64,000 nucleotides of DNA from an uncultured Bacillota bacterium (GCA_905200905.1 CAJKMA010000006.1:1-64000), one strand, 5' to 3'. Shown: positions 33,028 through 43,557, numbered from the stretch's first letter. Numbers and translations: made by a program. Notes: a model not told the origin generated them from the letters alone.

Positions 33028-35145
33028 TTACAGGATTACGGAAACCTCCACCGGAGATTTTCCTGTAAGCCCTTTACTTCTGCTGTCTGGCTGAGATACA
33101 CCTGCAAACAAGGTAAAGTGTTTGCTATCCACATGGCACTCTCCCTGTTCATCCACTACCATCATAGCTCTGTTTGGAACGGTAAACTTCACAGTCTTAC
33201 TTTCTCCTGTCTGTAAAGCCACTCTCTTGAAACCGCAAAGGCTGTGATTTCGTACTGCCAAAGGAGAATCCGTATCTTTTATATAAACTTGAACCACTTC
33301 TTCTGTTTCTTTGCCATGATTCTCAACTTTTACTTCCAACTCAATATCAGAGTCTGCAGTTACTTGATTTACTACCTTTGCTTCTGTCACCTGTACATTA
33401 CCATAAGTAAGTCCGTATCCAAATGGGTACAGGGCTTCTTTTTCCATATAACGGTAAGTACGGTTCCTCATAGAGTAATCAGTAAATTCCGGCATTCCTT
33501 CCAAGTCTCTGTAGAAAGTAACTGGCAGTTTTCCAGATGGCGACACCTTACCAAACAATAAATCTGCCACTGCTTTTCCACCTCTGGCGCCTGGATACCA
33601 TGCCAGAAGAATTCCATTACAGTGTTCATCCGCATAGCTTAAATCAATGGCACTTCCTGCCATAAGAACTACAATGGTAGGCTTACCTACAGCTGTTACT
33701 TTTTCAATTAATTCTTCCTGAACTTTTGGAAGATGAAGATCTTTCTTATCTCCAGATGCATCGCTGTTTCCGGTATCTCCTTCTTCCCCCTCTAAGGTTT
33801 CGTCCAAACCAACACAGATAACCACCACATCACTATGTTCTGCAGTAATCACTGCCTCCGAAATTCTGTCCTGGTTCCATGCAAGATTCTCTACCTTGTC
33901 CTTAGATAAATGGCAGCCTTCGGAATACAATACCCGTACCTCATCTCCCACTTCATCCTGAATTCCTTCCAGTACAGTAATATATCTGGATGCAGTTCCA
34001 TGATAATTTCCAATAAGTGCTGCCCGACTGTTGGCATTTGGTCCTACCACGCCAATGGTTTTCAGCTTGCTTTTATCCAGAGGAAGCACACCGTCATTTT
34101 TCAAAAGAACGCTTCCTTTTCTTGCCATATCCACCGCTGCTTCTAGATGTTCCTTACATTCCACTGCTTCATATGGAATTTCGTCATATTCACTGCCATC
34201 AAATAGTCCCAGAAGGTATCTGGTGGTAAATAGACGCTCTGCCGCCAGGGTAATTTCTTCTTCAGAAATCAAGCCTTCCTCCACAGCTGCCATGAGATGT
34301 AAATATGTATTTCCACAATTCACATCGCAGCCTCTCTTCAACGCCAGGGCTGCAGATTCTCTGGCATTTTTCGTAATTTTATGATTTTCATGGAAATCCT
34401 TAATTGCCCAGCAGTCAGAAACATAATGTCCGTCAAACTGCCATTTATCTCTTAATACATCTTCCATTAAATACTTATGTCCGCAACAAGGTTCCCCATT
34501 GGTTCGGTTATAAGCCCCCATCACAGACTCTACATCTGCTTCTGTAACCAACGCCTCAAAAGCAGGCAGGTAAGTTTCCCACATATCTTTTTTCGTTGCT
34601 TTTGCATCAAATTCATGGCGGATTGCCTCAGGTCCGCTATGTACTGCAAAATGTTTTGCGCAGGCCGCTGCCTTCATCACAGGTCCTTCTCCCTGAAGCC
34701 CCTCTACAAATCGCACGCCCAAACGGGAGGTGAGATATGGGTCTTCTCCATAAGTCTCATGACCTCTTCCCCAGCGTGGGTCTCTAAAAATATTTACATT
34801 TGGGGACCAGAAAGTTAGACCCTTATAAATATCTCTGTCATGATGCTTGGAATATTCATTGTACTTAGCTCTTCCTTCTGTAGCAATCATATCCCCCACC
34901 TTCTGCATAGCATCCTCATCAAAAGCAGCCGCCATACCGATAGCCTGTGGAAACATAGTAGCTACACCAGCTCTGGCTACACCATGCAAAGCCTCGTTCC
35001 AGTAATTGTAAGTAGGAACCCCCAGACGCTCCACAGGTGATGCGTCATATTTCAGCTGAGATGCCTTTTCCATTAATGTCATTTTTGACACCAGTTCTTT
35101 GGCTTTCTTTCTGGCCTCTGCCCGTTCATTTTTATAGTTCTTCAT
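33028..35145 (-). CDS. Glycoside hydrolase family 3, beta-glucosidase/xylosidase-like
   Basis: Cytosolic retaining exo-glycosidase of 705 residues. The N-terminal TIM-barrel domain has NEALHGVARAG, ATMFPQAIGMAAAFD, the KHF motif AKHFAVHSGPE and the nucleophile Asp in GHYVSDCWAI. The alpha/beta sandwich (from about 370) carries KNDGVLPLDKSKLKTIGVVG, and a C-terminal fibronectin III-like domain follows (from about 590). No signal peptide. The ATG at 35145 lies 6 nt after GGAGG, which excludes the ATG two codons earlier. Its similarity pattern (NEALHGV) favours the xylosidase-type branch. It follows the yesN-like regulator on the same strand. Confidence 0.92.
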   Translation of the reverse strand: MKNYKNERAEARKKAKELVSKMTLMEKASQLKYDASPVERLGVPTYNYWNEALHGVARAGVATMFPQAIGMAAAFDEDAMQKVGDMIATEGRAKYNEYSKHHDRDIYKGLTFWSPNVNIFRDPRWGRGHETYGEDPYLTSRLGVRFVEGLQGEGPVMKAAACAKHFAVHSGPEAIRHEFDAKATKKDMWETYLPAFEALVTEADVESVMGAYNRTNGEPCCGHKYLMEDVLRDKWQFDGHYVSDCWAIKDFHENHKITKNARESAALALKRGCDVNCGNTYLHLMAAVEEGLISEEEITLAAERLFTTRYLLGLFDGSEYDEIPYEAVECKEHLEAAVDMARKGSVLLKNDGVLPLDKSKLKTIGVVGPNANSRAALIGNYHGTASRYITVLEGIQDEVGDEVRVLYSEGCHLSKDKVENLAWNQDRISEAVITAEHSDVVVICVGLDETLEGEEGDTGNSDASGDKKDLHLPKVQEELIEKVTAVGKPTIVVLMAGSAIDLSYADEHCNGILLAWYPGARGGKAVADLLFGKVSPSGKLPVTFYRDLEGMPEFTDYSMRNRTYRYMEKEALYPFGYGLTYGNVQVTEAKVVNQVTADSDIELEVKVENHGKETEEVVQVYIKDTDSPLAVRNHSLCGFKRVALQTGESKTVKFTVPNRAMMVVDEQGECHVDSKHFTLFAGVSQPDSRSKGLTGKSPVEVSVIL

Positions 35146-35222
35146 AATCATCCTCCAAATTACTTATTTTGTTCTTCTATTTTACCATGTTCCTCTTATT
35201 ATACCTCTCAATAATTGCTCTT

Positions 35223-36800
35223 TTACTGACAAATCTTGCCTTCCTTCTGAATTTCCTCTCTATATTTTGTAGGTGATTTTCCCGTGTGCTTCTTAAAGGC
35301 AAGGGAAAAATAATTAGTATCCCGATACCCCACCATCATGGCAATCTTTCCGGTTTTCAGACTAGTAGTTTCCAGCAGTGATTTTGCTTTTTCAATACGC
35401 TTACGTACAATATATTCATTACATCCTTCTTTCGTTACCCTCTTAAATAATCTGGAAAAATAATTGGGTGTAATATAAAGAGATGCGGCAATATTAGCAA
35501 CCGTAAGCTCTTCTGTTAAATGCTGGGAAATATAATACTTGGCCTGATCAATAATCTCATGAACATTCTCTTCCTTTCCACTTAGCATCTGAGAAAGAAA
35601 CATTTCCGTAACTTCACATGCCTCTTCTGCTGAGGCAGAAACAAGACTTTTTGACAATGCTTCCAGTTTGCCTGATTCCATTTCTCCTGAATCCCCTGTA
35701 TAGGAAAAATACATTGCTGTAGCAATCTCGAAACAAAGGCGTCGAACTGTCTGCTGTGACAAATTATAAGACTGGGTTGCCTTACAAAAGGTATGAAAAG
35801 CCTTCATTACATACTCTGGATTGCCAATATTGCCACACATAATTCCTTTCAGTTCTGTAAAAATATCTCTGAAAATATCATTCTTCTTCTTAGCCCCAAA
35901 AGTCTGTATAATATCCTGTATTCCTTCTTTTTCTGTATTCAGCAGATACTTCGCATCATTATAGGAAATGTACAGGCTTTCCATGTCTTCTGCAATACTT
36001 CCAATCACTATTTTGGGATTTGTATCAAACTCATCTTTTAAAATATCAGAAAGCTCCTCTGTTTTCTCTAAAACCGAATCATTCTCTTCTTTTAAGAAAT
36101 ATACCACTGCAATGGTTCCATCATCATCCGAGAAGGTCACACCATCCTCTTGAGCGTCCACTACACTCATACACACGTTTTTCACAGACATCGCTCTGAA
36201 ATTTTCTTCCGGCGGCTGCTGAGACATATAAAGTGTAGGCACAATAAGTACCATCTGCAAATCTCCTTGAATGTCAATCTGATATGTACTTCTCAACCGT
36301 TCCAAAAGTGCGGGCATTTCTCCTCTCTTGTGGATTAAATCCCTCATGGTTTTCTCTAACTGAGTCTGCTCAGCTGTCCCCTGGGTACGTTGTAAAATCA
36401 GAGAGCTCTTTTCTTCTGCTTTTGCAGCTTCCAGATATGCAACCTGTTCCCTTACTGCTCTTGTCAGGTCTTCTTCATCCACAGGTTTTAAAAAGAAATC
36501 CTGTACCTGAAGTCGCAGGCTCTGTCTTGCATATTCAAAACTATCATAGCCTGTAAGCACCAGAACCCGCAATTGCGGCTGCCTTTTTCTGGCAGCTTCA
36601 ATTAACTGCAATCCTGTCATCTCAGACATCTGAATATCCGTAATCATAATCTCAGGCTCATATTCTTCAATAATTTCAAGAGCTTCCCTTGCGCTAGCTG
36701 CTGTAAACACCTCCTGAATACCAAGGGATTCCCAGTCTATGACTTTCTTGATTCCCATGCGTATCATTTTTTCGTCATCCACCACTAAGATTTTATACAT
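35223..36800 (-). CDS. Response regulator with AraC output domain (YesN type)
   Basis: Cytosolic transcription factor of 525 residues. The N-terminal receiver (about 1-120) has DDEKM acidic pocket residues, phospho-acceptor Asp in MITDIQMSEMTGL (about 54) and Lys in FFLKPVDEEDL. A long middle region precedes a C-terminal AraC double helix-turn-helix (about 420-520; YITPNYFSRLFKRVTKEG and VGYRDTNYFSLAFKKHTGKS). Its start overlaps the end of the kinase gene by 8 bp, so the pair is translationally coupled. It most likely activates the neighbouring sugar transporter and glycosidase genes. Confidence 0.93.
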   Translation of the reverse strand: MYKILVVDDEKMIRMGIKKVIDWESLGIQEVFTAASAREALEIIEEYEPEIMITDIQMSEMTGLQLIEAARKRQPQLRVLVLTGYDSFEYARQSLRLQVQDFFLKPVDEEDLTRAVREQVAYLEAAKAEEKSSLILQRTQGTAEQTQLEKTMRDLIHKRGEMPALLERLRSTYQIDIQGDLQMVLIVPTLYMSQQPPEENFRAMSVKNVCMSVVDAQEDGVTFSDDDGTIAVVYFLKEENDSVLEKTEELSDILKDEFDTNPKIVIGSIAEDMESLYISYNDAKYLLNTEKEGIQDIIQTFGAKKKNDIFRDIFTELKGIMCGNIGNPEYVMKAFHTFCKATQSYNLSQQTVRRLCFEIATAMYFSYTGDSGEMESGKLEALSKSLVSASAEEACEVTEMFLSQMLSGKEENVHEIIDQAKYYISQHLTEELTVANIAASLYITPNYFSRLFKRVTKEGCNEYIVRKRIEKAKSLLETTSLKTGKIAMMVGYRDTNYFSLAFKKHTGKSPTKYREEIQKEGKICQ

Positions 36801-38586
36801 TGATTATATCTCCTTGCAAGATTCCAGGTTCCACATTTGTCACATAAGGAAGGGTAATTTCTACAGTCACCCCTCCGAATTCATTTTTCACATAATGAAG
36901 ACCGTATTCTTTTCCGTACAGTAATTCAATTCTCTTATTCACGTTTCTCACACCATAACCAAAGCCTTCATCATATTCTGACAAGTGCTGATTCATCTCT
37001 GCAATCTGCTCCTTTGTCATACCCGTACCAGTATCCGCAATCAAAATCTGTACGGTTTCCCCTTTACGCACTGCACTTAAAGAAATACTTCCCTGTTTTC
37101 CTTCTTTAATTTTGATACCATGGTAAATAGAATTTTCTACCAAAGGCTGTATGGTTAGTTTCGGTATCATAGCATCTTTACAGTTTTCCTCCACCTGAAT
37201 ACTGCTTCCTATAATATTGTCATACCGCATGTTCTGTATAATCAGATAATTCTGTACGTGTTCCACTTCCATTTTCAGAGGAATCACGTCATGCCCCTTA
37301 CTGAGACATATCCGATAATACCTGGCAAGTGCTTTTACCAAAATAGAAATTTCCTGATTTCCATCTGCCACTGCCTGCCAGTGGATACAATCTAGGGTAT
37401 TATAAAGAAAATGAGGCTGAATCTGGGATTGCAGGGAATTAAAACGTATCTGTTCAATCTGATGCTGTTCCAGTTTCACCTGCTGCATAAGAACCAGAAT
37501 CTCCTCCATCATGGAGTTAAATCCTGTTGCCAGCTTCACGAAATCTTCCCCCATATGTTCCTCATCAATTCTTGCAGTCAGAGAACCGGCAGCCACGTCA
37601 TCCATTTTTTGTACCACATTGTCCAGAGGTTTATAAATTTTCCGAATCACCTGCTTCACAATATTTAAACTGATTGCCACCAGAGCCACTAATACCAGTG
37701 TCATAAGCCCAATAGTTCGTATACTTGGCTTATACAATTCACTGGAAGAAATACTGCTGACAATGTAATAGTCCCAGTTGGATACCTTCTGATAAATGTA
37801 AAGCCTCCCATCCTGATTAAAGCTCCCCTGCATACCATTCAGCTGATTTGCATATCTGGCATCTGTGCCTATTTCGTCCATCTGTCTGGCAGCCACAATC
37901 ATCCCTTCGGTATCTACCAGCGCTGTCATCTGCCCTGAATCCTCCTGCTCCTTTAAAACCTGTTCCAGAAGAGAACTGGAAAAGCTCATGCAAAGCAAAC
38001 CTCTTTCCGAGGAAATAGCCTGCACATTATAAACAGGAAAGTATACGTTTAAGGTGTATTTTTTTCCTTTAAAATACGCATTGGTAAAACCAGCCTTTAT
38101 GGCGCCTTTTTGTACATTTTTTGCCTTTTGGTAATCTTTTCTGTAGGTTTTTTGAAAATCCGTCTCTACCAGACCGCTTTTCCCTCTATACAGGTAATCA
38201 TCCATCTGATAGCTCACTACTGCAATAAAATTCATGTCTGAATGCATATTTTGACAGCTTGACATCACATTTTTGGCTTCCATAGCAACCAGAGAATAAT
38301 TTTTATCCTGCTTACTGTTACATTCCAAGTAACGCTGAATGGAATTATCCAAAACCATTGCAACAGCCAAAGATTTATACCTCTCCAATGTGCTTTGAAA
38401 GTTTTCTGCCATAGTATCATTCTTTGCCTGCAGCATCTCTTCTGTTTTACTCTTTAACGATGTAACCGAAGATACGGTTGATACCACAAAAAAAATCAGA
38501 GTTGTAATGATTAATGCAATGGTAATCAATGCCTGCATTTTCCGGTCAAATTTCCAACAACTGATTTTTTCTCTCCATTTCTCCAT
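36793..38586 (-). CDS. Membrane sensor histidine kinase (YesM type)
   Basis: Senses an extracellular sugar-related signal and phosphorylates the adjacent regulator. The 597 residues include membrane helices at about 16-40 and 288-310 flanking an extracellular sensor domain, then a HAMP segment (IYKPLDNVVQKMDDVAAGS). A His_kinase domain has the phospho-acceptor His in QSQIQPHFLYNTLDCIHW, and a C-terminal ATPase has IADTGTGM and FGYGVRNVNKRI. The gene is 131 bp after the permease genes; TATAAT-like sequences at about 38650 suggest its own promoter. Confidence 0.93.
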   Translation of the reverse strand: MEKWREKISCWKFDRKMQALITIALIITTLIFFVVSTVSSVTSLKSKTEEMLQAKNDTMAENFQSTLERYKSLAVAMVLDNSIQRYLECNSKQDKNYSLVAMEAKNVMSSCQNMHSDMNFIAVVSYQMDDYLYRGKSGLVETDFQKTYRKDYQKAKNVQKGAIKAGFTNAYFKGKKYTLNVYFPVYNVQAISSERGLLCMSFSSSLLEQVLKEQEDSGQMTALVDTEGMIVAARQMDEIGTDARYANQLNGMQGSFNQDGRLYIYQKVSNWDYYIVSSISSSELYKPSIRTIGLMTLVLVALVAISLNIVKQVIRKIYKPLDNVVQKMDDVAAGSLTARIDEEHMGEDFVKLATGFNSMMEEILVLMQQVKLEQHQIEQIRFNSLQSQIQPHFLYNTLDCIHWQAVADGNQEISILVKALARYYRICLSKGHDVIPLKMEVEHVQNYLIIQNMRYDNIIGSSIQVEENCKDAMIPKLTIQPLVENSIYHGIKIKEGKQGSISLSAVRKGETVQILIADTGTGMTKEQIAEMNQHLSEYDEGFGYGVRNVNKRIELLYGKEYGLHYVKNEFGGVTVEITLPYVTNVEPGILQGDIINV

Positions 38587-38717
38587 AATTTTCTCCTGTC
38601 CTGCCTGAATTGATGTCTCAATTTATGGTACAATGTCATAAATTATATTATATCAGAAAAGGCCATCACATAAAACAGAAAATTTCATGCAACAGCCTCT
38701 TCCCATAGAATTTTTTG

Positions 38718-39566
38718 TCAACCTTTCACAGCTCCTGCAGTCATACCTTTTACCAATTTGTCCTGGAAAATAATAAACAAAACAATCATTGGCAACAATG
38801 ATAAAGTAAGAACTGCCATAATCATTGGGGTATTCATGGAATACTGTCCCTGGAATTCCCAGATTGCCAAAGGCAATGTACGGTTTGCAGAGGACTGGGT
38901 CAATGTGTACGCAAAAGAAAACTCATTCCACATATTCACACCATTGTAAATAGCCAGTGTGGCCAAACCAGGTTTTGCCAAAGGTAAAATCATAGCAAAA
39001 AACATTTTAATCTTTCCACATCCATCAATTTCTGCAGATTCTTCAATTTCTCTTGGAATCTCTTTCATAAAACTGGTAAGAATGAAAACAGAAATTGGAA
39101 CTGCAAATGCAACATAAGGACCAATAAGCGCCCAAATACTATCATATAATCCTGTAGATTTTGCCATTTTAAAAACAGGAATTAAGGTAATATGAACTGG
39201 TATGGACATGCAGGCCACAATGGCAGCATAAATGGTTCCTGACATTTTAAATTTAAATCTTGCCAAAGGATAGGAGGCACAGGCTGCAATGAACAGTAAT
39301 AAAGTCAAAGATATTGCCAATACAATGACACTGTTCATGAAATATGTAGTAAATCCTCCTGTGAGAACTTCTTTATAGTTGTCTATATAGAAAGTATCTG
39401 GTAATGAAAATACGCCCTTTACCAACATTTCAAACTTTTCTTTAAAGGAGTTTAAAACCATAAAAATAAATGGCAGACAAGAAATAATCAAATAAGCAGT
39501 TGCCAACACAAAAGCAACGGTCCAACATATCACACTTTTTCTCTTATTTTTCTTAATGCTATCCAT
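38718..39566 (-). CDS. Carbohydrate ABC transporter permease (MalG family)
   Basis: Inner membrane permease of a CUT1-type sugar importer. The 282 residues contain six helices and the EAA loop that docks the ATPase (IPREIEESAEIDGCGKIKMF, Glu-Ala variant with conserved Gly). It follows the first permease by 4 nt and has GGAGG before its ATG. No ATPase gene is in the cluster, so a shared MsmK-like ATPase elsewhere probably energises it. Confidence 0.94.
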   Translation of the reverse strand: MDSIKKNKRKSVICWTVAFVLATAYLIISCLPFIFMVLNSFKEKFEMLVKGVFSLPDTFYIDNYKEVLTGGFTTYFMNSVIVLAISLTLLLFIAACASYPLARFKFKMSGTIYAAIVACMSIPVHITLIPVFKMAKSTGLYDSIWALIGPYVAFAVPISVFILTSFMKEIPREIEESAEIDGCGKIKMFFAMILPLAKPGLATLAIYNGVNMWNEFSFAYTLTQSSANRTLPLAIWEFQGQYSMNTPMIMAVLTLSLLPMIVLFIIFQDKLVKGMTAGAVKG

Positions 39567-39570
39567 ATTC

Positions 39571-40473
39571 CTATGCTTCCTCCTTTCCTTTTAATAATTT
39601 CATGGTAATCAGAGACACCATAGAAATCAAAATAAACATACCACCTGCTACTGCAGACCCATAACCCATGTTAAAGTTTTTAAAGGACTGCTTATACATA
39701 TAAGTTGCCATCAACTCTGTGGAAGTACCTGGACCTCCTCCTGTCATAACATAAATCAAGTCGAAATATTTCAGAGAACCAACCATGGAAAGAATGGCAG
39801 CGCTCTTCATAGAGGGAACCAAAAGCGGCAGTGCGATTCTCCAGAAATATTGCCCTCTGGTAGCGCCATCAATTCTGGCCGCCTCAAAAACATCATAAGG
39901 AATATTGGTGAAAGCTGCCATAAAATATACCATATAAAATGGTGTAAACTGCCAACAAATAACAATGATAACGGTAAGTAACGCTGTCTTAGGATTGCCC
40001 AGAAGGTCAACATTTCCCCCTCCAAACCATCCTGAAATGGTGCTGACAATTCCACCATTTGTTGCCAGTGCATAGGTAAAAAGAAAACCGATTGCTACAG
40101 ATGACATCAGTAATGGAACAAACCATATTACTTTAAATACAGTGAGTTTCTTGCCTCCAAAGTCAAGAAATGTAGCTAATGCCAAACCAATAGGAATCTG
40201 AATCACAATGGAAAGAACCATAATCACCAGATTGTTGCGAAAAGCGATCCAGAAACTTTTGTCTGTTAATAATGTCTTCCAGTTTTCAAAGCCAATGAGT
40301 TTTTTTGCTGAAGAAATTCCATTCCACTGATAACCGCTGGTAATAAATGTATCAATAATTGGATAAAGTATAAATACAAGCAGTAAAATGGTTACCGGCG
40401 CCAAAAATAAGGCTGCCACTTTTCTTGTGTTTCTCCGCCTCATCTCTAACAGAGAAATACTTTTTTCCTTCAT
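39571..40473 (-). CDS. Carbohydrate ABC transporter permease (UgpA/MalF family)
   Basis: Partner permease of the same importer. The 300 residues have six helices, a cytoplasmic N-terminal start KSISLLEMRRRNTRK and the EAA loop in IPYDVFEAARIDGATRGQYF with the conserved EAA...G pattern. AAGGAGG lies about 9 nt before the ATG at 40473. It is encoded between the binding protein and the second permease, the usual CUT1 order. Confidence 0.94.
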   Translation of the reverse strand: MKEKSISLLEMRRRNTRKVAALFLAPVTILLLVFILYPIIDTFITSGYQWNGISSAKKLIGFENWKTLLTDKSFWIAFRNNLVIMVLSIVIQIPIGLALATFLDFGGKKLTVFKVIWFVPLLMSSVAIGFLFTYALATNGGIVSTISGWFGGGNVDLLGNPKTALLTVIIVICWQFTPFYMVYFMAAFTNIPYDVFEAARIDGATRGQYFWRIALPLLVPSMKSAAILSMVGSLKYFDLIYVMTGGGPGTSTELMATYMYKQSFKNFNMGYGSAVAGGMFILISMVSLITMKLLKGKEEA

Positions 40474-40545
40474 CTTGAGACCCTCCTTTTGTTACTTTTG
40501 TTAAGAAAAGGCCCTGCTGCCAGAGCCCTTCCTTTCTCCCTATTT

Positions 40546-41877
40546 CTATTCTGCTTTGCTTGCCAGATAGTCATCCATAGCTTTCTGCATAGATTCCTGT
40601 GCTTCTTGTGGAGTCATAGTCAGTCCAAATACTTCCTGCAATCCATCTAAGTGCGCTGTAGATACTGCTGGTGGCAGATACTGGTCATACCACAACTGGA
40701 TTTCAGAAGCATTGTTTGCTGCTTCTACTACTTCTTTTGTAATAGGGTCTGTCAGTTTATCTTCAATGCCTACAACCGGAGGAATTTTTCCATTTTCTAC
40801 TTCAAAATCAATCACTTCGTCTGATAAGTGTGCTTCTGCACATTCAAAAGCTGCTTCTAACTTCTCGCCTTCACAGTTAAATACAATAAACTGATCACCA
40901 ACCGTACCAATCATAATGGATGAATCTGCTGAAGATTCTTCGATTGCCGGGAATGGGAACCAACCAATTTTTTCATAGAACTCTTTGCTGTCTGTTGCAA
41001 AAGTACCTGTATACCAGGAGCCGCACAGAAGCATACCTGCTGTTTCCTGATACATAAGCTGTTTTGCCTGTCCATCATCTTCACTTAAGGAGTTTACACC
41101 GTCTGGGAAATATCCGTTTTTCACCCATTCCTGAATCTTTTCACCGGCTTTAATGAAACTTTCTTCTGTGAATTTTCCTTCTCCGGCAACTGCTTTCTGG
41201 AATGGTTCCAGTCCGCCGTAACGTGCTGCCAGGTTCATGTAGTACATACTTCCTGTCCATTTAGAACTGTTCGCAAGGGCAAATGGAGTAATCTTGTTTT
41301 CTTTTAACGTATCGCAAATATTCTCTAATTCTGTTAAAGTTTTTGGTTCTTTTAATCCATACTTATCAAACATTTCCTTATTATAAAAAATACCGGACAT
41401 AGAAACGTTCTGATAAGGTACTGCATAAATTTTACCATTGTATGTAGCCTGTCCAACTGCTGATTCCATTAACTTATCTTTGATTTCAGAGTTATTAAAT
41501 AAATCATCAATTGGCTGTCCGAATCCAGAATCGATGTATTCATACATAGGACCACCGGACCAGCAGGAATACATATCTGGACATTCTCCTGAGCTCATAG
41601 CAACTACCAGTTTTTCTTTGTAAGTATCATTCTGCGTCGGCACTACGGTTACTGTATAACCAGATTTTGTCTCCGAATTAAATTTATCTACTGCTTTTGC
41701 AATTACGTCCTTGTCCGGACTCTCTGTACCAATGTTCCAGTACACGATTTCCTTATCGCCGCCTTTTGCGTCACCGCCGCTTTTTCCTTTATCTCCGCCT
41801 CCACCACAGGCTGCTAAAGATGCTGCCATAAGGACACTCATGGAAAGTGCTGTTAATTTTGCCGTTCTTTTCTTCAT
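40546..41877 (-). CDS. ABC transporter sugar-binding lipoprotein (family 1)
   Basis: Extracellular solute-binding protein, first gene of the importer operon. The 443 residues have a lipoprotein signal ending SLAACGGGG (Cys at about 24), a Gly/Lys/Asp linker, and the family 1 binding fold with YWNIGTESPDKD, KEKLVVAMSSGECPDMYS and the QNVSMSGIFYNKEMF segment. Substrate is probably a xylo- or gluco-oligosaccharide judging from the GH3/GH43 neighbours. AAGGAGG precedes the ATG. The 240-bp upstream region has no clear promoter consensus that I could fix. Confidence 0.94.
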   Translation of the reverse strand: MKKRTAKLTALSMSVLMAASLAACGGGGDKGKSGGDAKGGDKEIVYWNIGTESPDKDVIAKAVDKFNSETKSGYTVTVVPTQNDTYKEKLVVAMSSGECPDMYSCWSGGPMYEYIDSGFGQPIDDLFNNSEIKDKLMESAVGQATYNGKIYAVPYQNVSMSGIFYNKEMFDKYGLKEPKTLTELENICDTLKENKITPFALANSSKWTGSMYYMNLAARYGGLEPFQKAVAGEGKFTEESFIKAGEKIQEWVKNGYFPDGVNSLSEDDGQAKQLMYQETAGMLLCGSWYTGTFATDSKEFYEKIGWFPFPAIEESSADSSIMIGTVGDQFIVFNCEGEKLEAAFECAEAHLSDEVIDFEVENGKIPPVVGIEDKLTDPITKEVVEAANNASEIQLWYDQYLPPAVSTAHLDGLQEVFGLTMTPQEAQESMQKAMDDYLASKAE

Positions 41878-42119
41878 ATTCGTCTTCCTCCTTAATCTTT
41901 TTCAAACCTTTGTACAACTTTGGTTCATTTGATAGGTTTATCTTACCATTTCCTGTGCAATCTGCCCATTTAATAAAATGTCCAGATTCTATAAATTTCT
42001 TACCTATTGATTTCTATTGTATAAAATTACACAAACTATCAAAAATAGCTTGACTTTACATTTACTGTAGATTTTATCATGTATTTTGTACAAAAAACAT
42101 TTACATTAAGGAGGTTTTT

Positions 42120-43460
42120 ATGAACGGTCAATCTGTAGCAAATGCATATGAAAAGCCTGTTACACTAAAAAATATTCTCAGATTCGCACTGCCTACTATT
42201 GCTATGTCTCTGTTTATGTCCTTTTACACCATGGTAGACGGATTATTCGTTTCCAATCTCATTGGTACAAATGCTTTATCTGCTATTAATTTAACAGCTC
42301 CTGTTATTTCTCTGGTAACTGCTGTCTCTACCATGCTGGCAACAGGCGGCAGCGCTGTGATTATGAAAAAAATGGGAGAAGGAAAGGAAAAGGAAGCTCA
42401 GGAAGATTTTACATCTCTGATTCTGATAAATGTGGCGGTAGGAATTCTCATGTGTCTGATGGGATATGCTTGTATAGATTTTATTTTTTCTCGCATGGAA
42501 TTATCTGCAGCTGTAACGGCGTACTGCATTGATTATCTTGAAAACTATTTGTTATTTACGGTTCCTATTCTGTTAATGAACAATTTTTCCCTGTATCTGA
42601 TTGCCTGTGGAAAATCCACCCTATCTTTTCTCTGTTCTGTAGGCGGGGGAATTACCAACATTGTTCTGGATTACGTTTTCATCCACGTTCTTGCAATGGG
42701 AACCGGAGGCGCTGCCATTGCTACTGGACTAGGATATTCTGTAACTGCAGTAGTAGGTTTTATAGTCTTCTGTAAACCAAAGTGTTTACTGCATTTTCAA
42801 AAACCTGTTTGGAGATTTTCTGTATTAAAAAAAGCTGCTTCTAATGGCTGCTCTGAAATGGCTACGGCTTTAGTGACTGGAATCACCACCTTACTTTTTA
42901 ATTGGAGTATGCTGAAATACGTAGGGGAAGATGGTGTGGCTGCCATTACTATTATTATGTATGTTCTTATGTTTGTTAGCTCTATGTTCAGTGGCTATTC
43001 CTACGGAGTTGCTCCGATGATAAGCTACTACTATGGTGCCAAGGATCATGCCCGATTAAAAAAATTAGTACGCACAAGTCTAGCTGTTATTCTGGTAATT
43101 TCTCTGGTATCTGTTGCAGTTTCCATAGGCATTACCAAACCTCTGGTAAGTATTTTCACCAGACCAGACAATCCTGTATACCAACTCGCTGTCACAGGAA
43201 ACCGTCTTTGCAGTATTGCTCTGTTTTTTATTGGTTTTAATATTTTCTCCAGTGGCTTATTTACAGCATTAAATAATGGCGTGGTCTCTGCTATCTTAGC
43301 TTTTTCCAGGTCTTTCGTATTTATGATTATTTGCCTTTTGCTTCTGCCTGCCATTTTAGGCGTTACCGGAATTTGGCTAGCTAATCCACTGGCCGAAGCT
43401 ATGGCAATCTTACTGGCAACTATCATGTTTTTAAGATATAAAAAAACTTATCACTATTAA
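42120..43460 (+). CDS. MATE family efflux transporter
   Basis: Cation-coupled multidrug or metabolite exporter in the cytoplasmic membrane. The 446 residues have about 12 hydrophobic helices in two similar halves, starting with LRFALPTIAMSLFMSFYTMV and VDGLFVSNLIGTNALSAINL, the typical MATE opening, close to the MepA/DinF-like branch. AAGGAGG is 6 nt before the ATG. A TTGACT sequence near 42050 may be its -35. It diverges from the sugar-binding protein gene. Substrate cannot be told. Confidence 0.9.
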   Translation: MNGQSVANAYEKPVTLKNILRFALPTIAMSLFMSFYTMVDGLFVSNLIGTNALSAINLTAPVISLVTAVSTMLATGGSAVIMKKMGEGKEKEAQEDFTSLILINVAVGILMCLMGYACIDFIFSRMELSAAVTAYCIDYLENYLLFTVPILLMNNFSLYLIACGKSTLSFLCSVGGGITNIVLDYVFIHVLAMGTGGAAIATGLGYSVTAVVGFIVFCKPKCLLHFQKPVWRFSVLKKAASNGCSEMATALVTGITTLLFNWSMLKYVGEDGVAAITIIMYVLMFVSSMFSGYSYGVAPMISYYYGAKDHARLKKLVRTSLAVILVISLVSVAVSIGITKPLVSIFTRPDNPVYQLAVTGNRLCSIALFFIGFNIFSSGLFTALNNGVVSAILAFSRSFVFMIICLLLLPAILGVTGIWLANPLAEAMAILLATIMFLRYKKTYHY

Positions 43461-43470
43461 GGTTACATAA

Positions 43471-43557
43471 AAAAGTAAAACTATGGCACAAACATGCTTC
43501 CTTTTATTTCTATAGGAAGCTGTCCTCCAGATATGAACATGCCATAGCTTTACTTTT
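43471..43557. terminator. Bidirectional terminator between MATE and beta-CASP genes
   Basis: Arms AAAAGTAAAACTATGGCA (43471-43488) and TGCCATAGCTTTACTTTT (43540-43557) match except one base. An inner hairpin GCTTCC/GGAAGC lies in the loop. Confidence 0.85.
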
